NCBI GenBank assembly: GCA_031271065.1
Contig: JAISWP010000182.1
Span: 1-12,028, forward strand
Direction: 5' to 3'
Length of the DNA stretch: 12,028 bases
Origin: Synergistaceae bacterium
GTDB lineage: Bacteria > Synergistota > Synergistia > Synergistales > Synergistaceae
Below the pieces are notes generated by a model. The model was not told where the DNA came from and searched no databases. It saw only the letters and a program-made list of their open reading frames with translations. Numbering within the stretch: position 1 is the stretch's first letter; each line of letters opens with the position of its first letter. The position numbers and the translations under genes were made by a program. Below are positions 1 to 5,945 of the stretch, one piece after another.

Positions 1-457
1 GGCGGAGGGGATGCGGCGGAGAGGACATGAGCGGATAAAAAACGGCGGCGGGTATCGGACCCAGTGAGTCCAGGGGATTTCCAAGCCCATCCAGCACCCT
101 TCCGAGCAGGGCGTCCGAAACATTTACCCCGAGGGGGCGCCCCATGGAAAGGACGTCGCATCCGGGCCCTATATCTGAGAGCTCCCCAAGCGGCATCAGA
201 AGCACCCTGTTTGTACGGAAACCGACCACTTCGGCCCGCAGGATCGTGTTCCTGCTGCGGAATCTCACCTCGCACAGGTCTCCTATCTGAACATCCGGCC
301 CCTGGGACTCGATCACGAGGCCTACCACCTGCACGACACGCCCGTTTATTCTGATGAGTTCGGTCTGGGAAAGCCTGCCCTCCAGCGCCGTGAAAAGGCC
401 GTCCTTCGGGTTTTCCGCGATCTCGGGAAGTTCGGCCTCAGTCACCGCCTGGTTCAT
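1..457 (-). CDS. fliI: Flagellar export ATPase FliI, N-terminal part (cut by window edge)
   Basis: FliI is the cytoplasmic ATPase of the flagellar type III export apparatus; with FliH and FliJ it delivers rod, hook and filament subunits to the export gate. Only the first ~152 residues are in the window. They cover the N-terminal beta-barrel domain (about residues 20-95) and the start of the ATPase core, including GRVLDGLGNPLD at 119-130, a segment typical of the FliI/SctN/F1-beta-like family. The Walker A loop lies beyond the left edge, so catalytic competence cannot be judged. The ATG at 457 is preceded by a GGAAAG element about ten bases upstream and lies inside the last codons of fliH, overlapping it by 20 nt, which suggests translational coupling. 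Residues 1-18 (MNQAVTEAELPEIAENPK) look like the variable FliH-binding end. The GRVLDGLGNPLD segment also occurs in injectisome ATPases, but the flagellar neighbours settle the assignment. Confidence 0.93.
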   Translation of the reverse strand, partial: MNQAVTEAELPEIAENPKDGLFTALEGRLSQTELIRINGRVVQVVGLVIESQGPDVQIGDLCEVRFRSRNTILRAEVVGFRTNRVLLMPLGELSDIGPGCDVLSMGRPLGVNVSDALLGRVLDGLGNPLDSLGPIPAAVFYPLMSSPPHPLR

Positions 458-1328
458 CGGCCGCCATACTTTCCACCAGGAGGCTCTGCACCTCCGACGA
501 CACCTGTTCCAGCTGCGTTTTCCACCTGGCGTCGTATATGCCGAGGTTGGTCTCTATCAGGCAGCTTCCTCTATCGACGTGATCGTCGGACATAAATTCG
601 AAAAATTTCACGCCTCTTATGGAGTCCATGAGCTGATCCTTGCTCTCCTGTATCATGGCGGCGTCGGCCGGGTTCAGGTACACCACTATCCGCTCCCGGT
701 CGCTGATCCGCCTGAGCAGTGTTCCCACTATGCGCTTCGTAACATCGGCATCCATCTCCACCATAGTCTGGAGCATCCTGCCGAGCATCATCTCCCACAG
801 CCTTATCAGCTGGGGCGCGTGAGAAGCGGCAAGGCGCTCCCTCGAACCGGACAATTCCCGCGCCATTCCTTCCAGCAAAGAGACGGCCCCGGAAAACTTG
901 CCCTCGTACTCGCTTCTCACGTCTGATTCGGCTTTCCCCAAGCCTTCCGCGTATCCCGCGGAGCGCCCTTCCTCGTATCCCGCGGCCCGGGCAGCCTCTT
1001 TGGCCTCGGAAGCCTCTTTCGACGAACTCTCCCTGAACGCTTCCTGCTCTTTCCGGAGTTCCTCCCGCTCTGATTCCAACCGGACGCTCAGGCTTTTACA
1101 AAGACCGCGCGCCTCGGCGAGATCGGACTCCCTCCCGCGCAGTTCGATCCTCAGGGACTTCACCTCTGCCTCGGCGATGTCGAGAGCGCTGCGTTCGACC
1201 TTGTCATCCTGCGGGAGAACCGAACTTTCCGGGCCTACATCCTCAATTCTGCCGCGGGTCACCCTGACCCTGCCGGGCAGAAGACGCACAGCTCGGATGA
1301 GACGCTGTCTCGTAGGAGTATCAGACAA
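438..1328 (-). CDS. fliH: Flagellar assembly protein FliH (ATPase regulator)
   Basis: FliH binds FliI in the cytoplasm, holds its ATPase activity in check and links it to the C-ring and export gate. The 296-residue product is somewhat longer than enterobacterial FliH (about 235). Residues 1-45 are basic and variable. Residues 45-115 are Glu/Ala/Arg/Lys-rich and probably a coiled coil. Glycines at 117, 121, 125 and 129 form the GxxxGxxxGxxxG helix-packing repeat known from FliH. The C-terminal globular domain ends with RGSCLIETNLGIYDARW (253-269), which matches the conserved FliH/SctL C-terminal signature. The start is a TTG, chosen because a GGAGAGG element sits just upstream (GGAG with 8 nt spacing) and because it overlaps the end of fliG by 8 nt, consistent with coupled translation. 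No ATG occurs in the first hundred codons; a GTG at codon 14 is the main alternative. The 3' end overlaps fliI by 20 nt. Confidence 0.92.
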   Translation of the reverse strand: MSDTPTRQRLIRAVRLLPGRVRVTRGRIEDVGPESSVLPQDDKVERSALDIAEAEVKSLRIELRGRESDLAEARGLCKSLSVRLESEREELRKEQEAFRESSSKEASEAKEAARAAGYEEGRSAGYAEGLGKAESDVRSEYEGKFSGAVSLLEGMARELSGSRERLAASHAPQLIRLWEMMLGRMLQTMVEMDADVTKRIVGTLLRRISDRERIVVYLNPADAAMIQESKDQLMDSIRGVKFFEFMSDDHVDRGSCLIETNLGIYDARWKTQLEQVSSEVQSLLVESMAADEPGGD

Positions 1329-2331
1329 CCAACTCTTCCTCTCCGCTGCGGGCTATGACGATTTCTCCCGCTTCCTCCAGGGCGCGGACCACGTTCACTA
1401 TCTTCTGCTGGGCCTCCTCCACCATGCGCACGCGCACAGGGCCCATAAAATCCATATCCTCTTTCAGCATGTCCGCCGCGCGCTTGGACATGTTCTTGAA
1501 AAATTTCTGCCGGAGATCCTCGGAAGCTCCCTTCAGGGCAAGGCCGAGATCCTTCAGATCGACCTCCCTGAGCACTCTCTGTAGGGAACGGTCGTCTATT
1601 CCGCCTATGTCGTCGAACATAAAAAGACGTTTCTTGATCTCTTCCGCGAGCTCCGGGTCCTGCTCCTCCAATGCCTCTATTATGTTGCGCTCTGTGCCGC
1701 GGTCCACACGGTTTATCAGATTCACCACCGCGTCTATGCCGCCCGCTATGGTGAAATCCTGTCCCATGACTGTGGAAAGTTTCCTCTCCAGTACGCGCTC
1801 CACCTCGCGCAGCACCTCGGGCGTTATCCTGTCCATCTTCGCGATGCGGCGGGCCACGTCCCACTGGGCGGCGGGAGTCAGCCCGCTCAGCACCAGGGCC
1901 GATTGATCCGGCGACAGGTAGGAGAGTATGAGCGCGATAGTCTGGGGATGTTCGTTCTGGATGAAACTCAGCAGCTGCTGAGGATCGGTGTGGCGGACGA
2001 AATCGAAGGGCCGCACCTGGAGGCTCGCGGTGATGCGCCGCAGTATATCCTGAGCCTTGTCCGAGCCCAGCGCTTGTTCCAGGAGTTTGCGCGCGTAGTC
2101 CACGCCCCCCTGAGTCATGAACTCATGAGCCATTATCATTTCCTGAGCTTCCTTGAGGACATCGAGTTTTACATCGGGCGTCACTTTTCTCAAGTTCGCT
2201 ATTTCAAGGGTGAGAAGTTCGATAGTGGTGTCGTCAATATGCCGGTAAGCCTTGGATACGGCTTCCGGCCCCAGCGTGACAAGCAATATCGCGGCTTTCT
2301 CGCGCCCCTTCATGTCACGGGCTTTGCTCAT
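1321..2331 (-). CDS. fliG: Flagellar motor switch protein FliG
   Basis: FliG is the rotor protein of the C-ring; it binds FliF through its N-terminal domain, FliM through its middle domain, and contacts the MotA-type stator through its C-terminal domain. The 336-residue length is usual. Residues 1-100 form the FliF-binding N domain. The middle domain carries the hallmark EHPQ (127-130), part of the FliM-binding surface. A Gly-Gly hinge (197-198) follows. The C-terminal armadillo domain includes MFDD (238-241, corresponding to the MFXF hinge region) and the charged torque helix region around 247-275 (DDRSLQRVLREVDLKDLGLA). The start ATG overlaps the fliF stop as ATGA, so the two proteins, which assemble 1:1 or nearly so, are probably translationally coupled. 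No truncation or odd residues were seen. Confidence 0.97.
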   Translation of the reverse strand: MSKARDMKGREKAAILLVTLGPEAVSKAYRHIDDTTIELLTLEIANLRKVTPDVKLDVLKEAQEMIMAHEFMTQGGVDYARKLLEQALGSDKAQDILRRITASLQVRPFDFVRHTDPQQLLSFIQNEHPQTIALILSYLSPDQSALVLSGLTPAAQWDVARRIAKMDRITPEVLREVERVLERKLSTVMGQDFTIAGGIDAVVNLINRVDRGTERNIIEALEEQDPELAEEIKKRLFMFDDIGGIDDRSLQRVLREVDLKDLGLALKGASEDLRQKFFKNMSKRAADMLKEDMDFMGPVRVRMVEEAQQKIVNVVRALEEAGEIVIARSGEEELVV

Positions 2332-3908
2332 ACGTCATCGACCACCCAATTCTTGATGAGATTTGCCAGTTCCTCCGGGTTGTTCATCGCGTAATTGCGA
2401 AGCTGTTCCTCAAGCACCGACAGTTCCCCCTGGGCGGTCATCAGATCCGGATTTTCGAGAAGCTCCCGCAATGACGGCGCGGTGTCCATATCGGCGGACT
2501 GGGAGCCCTGCAGCATGGCGAGCCTCCTCCTTCTGGAAAGCCACATGGCGAGAAGGGCTGTAACGGCTATGAGCAGAAGCAGGAATGCGCTGATACCTAC
2601 GATCATTTTCTGTCTGCGTTCGGCCGCTATTCTCGCGGCGTAGGCGTCGGCCACGGATGTGTCGAAAGGCATCGCCATGATCGATATCCTGTCTCCCCTG
2701 TTGTCGTCCGCCCCTATGGCGGTGGCCACCGCCCCGCGCCAGAGGTCGAGCTCCGGCTGCTCCAGGGTGCCGTCGATCAGCACCGTCGCCGTGAGGCGTT
2801 TTATCTTGCCCTGCGTCTCGACCTCGGAGGACTCGTGAGTGGAGTTGTCGTAATTCGTGACGTTGTCGGTCCTGTCGTACTGAGCCTCGCCCGCGCCGGC
2901 GCCGCTGTTCACGACGTAACCGGGTATATTGGTAGTGGTTCCCGGTATACCTCCGGTGATGCCGGCCGGCCCGGTATAACTCTCCTCCGTGTTCTGTTCG
3001 CTCTGGACCGGGCCGTGTATCTTGTCGGGAAGGGTATATACGGTGCGGCGGGCGGACGTCCTCCTGTCGAAGTCGAGTTCCACCCGGACCGCGGCCTTGA
3101 CCTTGCCGGGACCGTAAACCTTCTCCAGCGTGTCTCTTATCTTGCGCTCCAAGTCAGTCTCCGTGTCCTTCTCGAACTGACGCTGCTTCAAAACCACCTT
3201 GCTGCCGTTTTTTATGGTCAGGGTGTCGTCCAGTATGTCCTCGAAAGGTATCTGTCCGTCCGCGTCCACCAGCGTCACGTTATCGGGGGTGAGTCCCTCG
3301 ACGCTGCTTGCCACCAGATGGACGACGGCTCTCGCCTGGTCCTGCCCGAACTCCGTCCCCGGACGCAGTTTCAGCAGGACCGCCGCGGTCGACGGACGCT
3401 GCTGTTCGAGGAATAATTTGGATTCGGGCACCACTATGGACACGCGGGCGCTCGCCACGGAGTTCATCTCGCGTATGGTGCGCGCCAGTTCGCCCTCCAG
3501 AGCCCTGTAATAATCCACCTTCTCCTGGAAACTCGTCCTGCCGATCTTCGCGTTGTCGAAACGCTCGAAACCGACTATCCCCCCGCTCGGCACCCCTTTG
3601 GCCGCGAGCGCCAGGCGCGCCTCGTACACGTTAGACGCGGGAACCAATATGGCGTTTGCCTGAGAATCGGTGCGGTAGGGTATTTTCTGTTCCTTCAGAT
3701 ATTCGATGACCGCCTCCAGGTCGCGAGCCTCGAGACCGGAGAATACCGGTTCGTAGGTAGTCTGACCGGCTATGAAGGCGACAGCCAGAACTCCGCCCAG
3801 CACCAGAAGAGCGACGGCGCAGAGCGAAACCTGCTGCCACCGCATCAGCGACGACCAAAAAGCCGAAAACCTTTCTTTCGCTTGTGTCAAATGCTCCCTG
3901 ACAGGCAT
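2328..3908 (-). CDS. fliF: Flagellar MS-ring protein FliF
   Basis: FliF forms the MS ring in the inner membrane, the base on which rod, C-ring and export gate are built. The 526-residue length is normal. An N-terminal cytoplasmic stretch is followed by TM1 (about 29-48). The periplasmic ring-building domains contain GVPSGGIVGFE (106-116), ALEGELARTI (136-145) and VPESKLF (160-166), all typical of the FliF/YscJ family. A Gly/Thr/Asn-rich low-complexity stretch (about 310-365) corresponds to the variable beta-collar loop. TM2 (about 435-457) is followed by an RRRR stop-transfer patch and a C-terminal tail ending PEELANLIKNWVVDDV, the FliG-binding helix. The ATG has GGGAG eight bases upstream, in the 18-nt gap after fliE. 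The stop overlaps the fliG start by 4 nt. Confidence 0.97.
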   Translation of the reverse strand: MPVREHLTQAKERFSAFWSSLMRWQQVSLCAVALLVLGGVLAVAFIAGQTTYEPVFSGLEARDLEAVIEYLKEQKIPYRTDSQANAILVPASNVYEARLALAAKGVPSGGIVGFERFDNAKIGRTSFQEKVDYYRALEGELARTIREMNSVASARVSIVVPESKLFLEQQRPSTAAVLLKLRPGTEFGQDQARAVVHLVASSVEGLTPDNVTLVDADGQIPFEDILDDTLTIKNGSKVVLKQRQFEKDTETDLERKIRDTLEKVYGPGKVKAAVRVELDFDRRTSARRTVYTLPDKIHGPVQSEQNTEESYTGPAGITGGIPGTTTNIPGYVVNSGAGAGEAQYDRTDNVTNYDNSTHESSEVETQGKIKRLTATVLIDGTLEQPELDLWRGAVATAIGADDNRGDRISIMAMPFDTSVADAYAARIAAERRQKMIVGISAFLLLLIAVTALLAMWLSRRRRLAMLQGSQSADMDTAPSLRELLENPDLMTAQGELSVLEEQLRNYAMNNPEELANLIKNWVVDDV

Positions 3909-3926
3909 ATGCTCATCTCCCGGACG

Positions 3927-4241
3927 TTATACTGACATCCTCGCTATCTGCTGATACGCATCCACCATTTTATCCCTTATCTGAACCATCAGGCGCAGAG
4001 CGAGCTCCGCTTTTTCCACCGCGATCGAAACCTCGGAAATATCGTCGATCTCCCCGAGCGCCAGCCTTTCGGTTTTTACATCCGCGTCCTGCTGAAGTTG
4101 GTTTACTTTTAAAATGCTATCTTTAAGCACTTCCGTAAACTGCGGCGCTTTACGCTCTTTATCGGATTTCCGGGATACCGGACTATCCAAGTCAAAATGC
4201 TCAGAGGGCCTCCCGCGGCCAATACGCACTCCGTCGATCAT
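3927..4241 (-). CDS. fliE: Flagellar hook-basal body complex protein FliE
   Basis: FliE is the small adaptor between the MS ring and the proximal rod, and one of the first substrates through the export gate. The product is 104 residues. The N-terminal ~30 residues are variable and charged; the C-terminal half is helical and shows the FliE pattern VEKAELALRLMVQIRDKMV (75-93), ending DAYQQIARMSV. I chose the ATG at 4241 because AGGAGG stands seven bases upstream. An in-frame ATG at 4283 would add 14 residues, but it lacks a ribosome site and lies upstream of the -10 box at 4275-4280, so it would not be in the transcript. It is the first gene of the fliEFGHI run in this window; flgB and flgC, which often precede fliE, are absent here. 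Confidence 0.93.
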   Translation of the reverse strand: MIDGVRIGRGRPSEHFDLDSPVSRKSDKERKAPQFTEVLKDSILKVNQLQQDADVKTERLALGEIDDISEVSIAVEKAELALRLMVQIRDKMVDAYQQIARMSV

Positions 4242-4274
4242 ACGCTTTCCTCCTGACTCCTGATCTTTATGCAA

Positions 4275-4302
4275 ATTATACATGATAAATAAAAATTGTC
4301 TC
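4275..4302 (-). promoter_or_regulatory. Candidate sigma-70-type promoter for the fliE operon
   Basis: On the minus strand a perfect TATAAT (-10, 4275-4280) follows GAGACA (-35, 4297-4302, four of six consensus bases) after a 16-nt spacer. Transcription would begin near 4268 and give a leader of about 27 nt that contains the AGGAGG site of fliE. No sigma-54 (TGGCAC-N5-TTGCT) or sigma-28-like element was seen nearby, so this early flagellar operon may be read by the housekeeping sigma factor. Confidence 0.55.
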
Positions 4303-4327
4303 TGATATTACAAAAATTCCAACAATC

Positions 4328-4356
4328 ATTTTTTCTCGTATTTCACAATATGTCAA
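4328..4356 (-). promoter_or_regulatory. Possible second upstream promoter towards fliE
   Basis: A perfect TTGACA (-35) lies at 4351-4356 on the minus strand, with AAAAAT (four of six -10 bases) 17 nt downstream at 4328-4333. The -10 is weak and the surrounding DNA is AT-rich, so a chance match is quite possible. Confidence 0.25.
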
Positions 4357-4575
4357 TACTCCCATTTACTTCTGAGCCTCGGCGACCATTACATTCTCGA
4401 TAAATCTACAGACATTTCGTTTTTTTAACTTTTGTTTCATCGGCGCTCTTCCGTAAAAAAGACCTCTTTGGAAACCGAACGTCTTTATATCGGAATAACT
4501 CTCTGCTGATGGTATATGGAACGGGTACTGCCCCGAAGGGTAACTTGTATGTTTTGTGTTAGAGGGAATTTCGGC

Positions 4576-4605
4576 TTGCGTTTCTGTGCTGTATTGTGAT
4601 ACTAT
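4576..4605 (+). promoter_or_regulatory. Candidate promoter for rpsT
   Basis: TTGCGT (weak -35, 4576-4581) is followed after 18 nt by TACTAT (4600-4605). TGA stands directly before it, giving an extended -10 (TGATACTAT) that could offset the poor -35. Transcription would start near 4612, leaving a leader of about 25 nt with the strong AGGAGG site of rpsT. Confidence 0.45.
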
Positions 4606-4637
4606 AACCTGCGCTTTTAGCGAAGGAGGTGAATGTG

Positions 4638-4907
4638 GTGCCAAATAAGAAATCCGCTGAAAAACGCGTGCTGATCGCAGATAAGAATAGACTTTACAAT
4701 CGTTACTGGAAGACCCGCTGCAAGAATGTCTCCAAAAATTTCCTGACGGCCGTCGAAGGCAGCGACAAAGAACTGATAGCCCGGAGGCTCAGCGAAGCCC
4801 AGAGCGCCTTGGATAAAGCGGTGACAAAAGGCGTCATCCACCGCAACACGGCATCCCGCAGAAAGTCCAGGATGGCTTCCCTGGCTGCCCCTCTTCTCAA
4901 AGACTGA
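4638..4907 (+). CDS. rpsT: Small-subunit ribosomal protein bS20
   Basis: bS20 binds 16S rRNA and helps early assembly of the 30S subunit. The 89-residue product is of normal size, strongly basic and predicted to be helical, as bS20 is. It begins MPNKKSAEKR and ends with KGVIHRNTASRRKSRMASLA (64-83), the signature part of the family. Three GTG codons lie in frame at 4629, 4635 and 4638. AGGAGG occupies 4624-4629 and so excludes the first as start. I choose 4638 (spacing 8) because it gives the family's usual M-P/A-N-x-K-S-A start; 4635 would add one valine. The gene is monocistronic, divergent from fliE and convergent with holA, and is followed by a hairpin terminator. Confidence 0.96.
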   Translation: MPNKKSAEKRVLIADKNRLYNRYWKTRCKNVSKNFLTAVEGSDKELIARRLSEAQSALDKAVTKGVIHRNTASRRKSRMASLAAPLLKD

Positions 4908-4953
4908 CCCGGGTTCGGTTTATCCGCGAACGCGATTTGAGCGAAAACAACGC

Positions 4954-4989
4954 GGGGGATCGGGATCGATCCTCCTTCGTTATTATTTT
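4954..4989 (+). terminator. Intrinsic terminator after rpsT, perhaps bidirectional
   Basis: GGGGGATCG (4954-4962) pairs with CGATCCTCC (4967-4975) across a GGAT loop, giving a 9-bp stem with one G-U wobble. The T-rich tail TTCGTTATTATTTT follows (4976-4989). It lies 46 nt after the rpsT stop. On the opposite strand the same stem is followed by GCGTTGTTTTCGC, so it might also end the holA transcript, though that tail is weaker. Confidence 0.7.
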
Positions 4990-5011
4990 CATTGCGCTTT
5001 GCTTCCAAACG

Positions 5012-5944
5012 TCACTCAAGCCCGCTCATCAGATCGATGACCAGCAGATCGAGGTCGCGCCACGAGGCGCCCTGACCGCTCCTCTCGTTTGAGGCTATCC
5101 TTACGAGTCCGGTGACGAAATTCCGCAGTTTTTCTCCGCCGTAAAGCCGCGACGCGCTTTCCGCAAGTCTGGAAGCGTATTCCTTTGCTCCCAGCGCACG
5201 GGCGAAAGAAGCGCGTTCCTTTGCGCAGAGCGAGAAATACATCGCTATGCGAAATCTGTTGTGCAGGGCCGACAGCAGCGGAGTCAGCTCGGAATGGAGA
5301 CTCAGGCTCCCGAGACATGCCCTGCTCTCTCCTGGTCTGCCGGAACATAAACCATCCAGCAGCTTCAGAAGATTCCTGCTGCCGTCCGACAGACAGAATT
5401 CCTCCACTTCCGCGGCCGATATCTCTTTTTTACCCCGGACGCGGCATATGGAAGCGGCCTTTGCGGTCTCGGACGCCAACTCTCCTGTGTCGTCGAACAG
5501 CTCCTTCAAAAGAGACAGGGCATCCCGGGAGACGGAAAGCCCTTTCCGTTCCGCCTCCGAAATGACGATATCGTCGCGTTCGCGGGACCAGAAAGACGGC
5601 TCCGAGGCTTTTACCGACGTGCATAATTTCATCAGCGCCTTGGGAACAGAGGCCGGCGCGTCCGATCTGCACACCAGCAATATGACCGAATCGGCCCCGG
5701 GAGGCTCCAGCATGGGGGCGAGCCGTTCAGGCATGACCCCTAGTTTTTCGGCTTCCTCCACCAATATGACGCTGCGGTCCCCGAAAAGCCCCCTGCCTCG
5801 ATTTTCCGTGAGGAGCGGCGCCCACTCCCCGCACTCCAGACGGCGGACGTCCTCGTACCCGGCGGCCGACAGCCTGTCCAGCTCCTCGGAAATGAGCCTT
5901 CGCAGCGCGGCCCCGGGACCGGAGAGCAGACGGAGATGCGGCAT
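5012..5944 (-). CDS. holA: DNA polymerase III delta subunit HolA
   Basis: The delta subunit is the clamp-opening wrench of the replicative clamp loader. The 310-residue product is a little shorter than E. coli HolA (343). Family features are visible: RGLFGDRSVILVEEAEKL (51-68), the strand VILLVCRS (87-94), a lid-like middle domain (about 140-185), and the C-terminal collar domain with RNLLKLLDGLCSGRPGES (190-207) and LTPLLSALHNRFRIAMYF (220-237). As usual for delta, no intact Walker A motif is present: the N-terminal RLLSGPGAALRR replaces it. The ATG at 5944 follows the leuS stop after a single base and uses an AGGGG-like site inside the end of leuS, so it is very probably co-transcribed and coupled with leuS. 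It converges on rpsT; holA and rpsT are neighbours in many bacteria. HolA sequences diverge quickly, which limits certainty slightly. Confidence 0.88.
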   Translation of the reverse strand: MPHLRLLSGPGAALRRLISEELDRLSAAGYEDVRRLECGEWAPLLTENRGRGLFGDRSVILVEEAEKLGVMPERLAPMLEPPGADSVILLVCRSDAPASVPKALMKLCTSVKASEPSFWSRERDDIVISEAERKGLSVSRDALSLLKELFDDTGELASETAKAASICRVRGKKEISAAEVEEFCLSDGSRNLLKLLDGLCSGRPGESRACLGSLSLHSELTPLLSALHNRFRIAMYFSLCAKERASFARALGAKEYASRLAESASRLYGGEKLRNFVTGLVRIASNERSGQGASWRDLDLLVIDLMSGLE

Positions 5945-5945
5945 T

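Larger units (their letters stand above)
4242..4634. other. AT-rich divergent intergenic region between fliE and rpsT
   Basis: This ~390-base stretch is visibly richer in A and T than the genes on either side, especially 4262-4360 and 4405-4440. It carries the candidate fliE promoter(s) on the left and the rpsT promoter on the right. A minus-strand open frame of 92 codons (4644 to 4366) spans the middle, but it would start inside rpsT, runs through the rpsT promoter, resembles no family I recognise and has no convincing ribosome site, so I do not call it a gene. A small CCC-TTCG-GGG hairpin (minus strand, about 4530-4540) lies outside both predicted transcripts. Confidence 0.6.

Noticed and set aside
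4366..4644. Minus-strand frame of 92 codons between fliE and rpsT
   Set aside because: It starts inside rpsT, crosses its promoter, lacks a clear ribosome site and matches nothing I know; kept only as a question under the AT-rich island.
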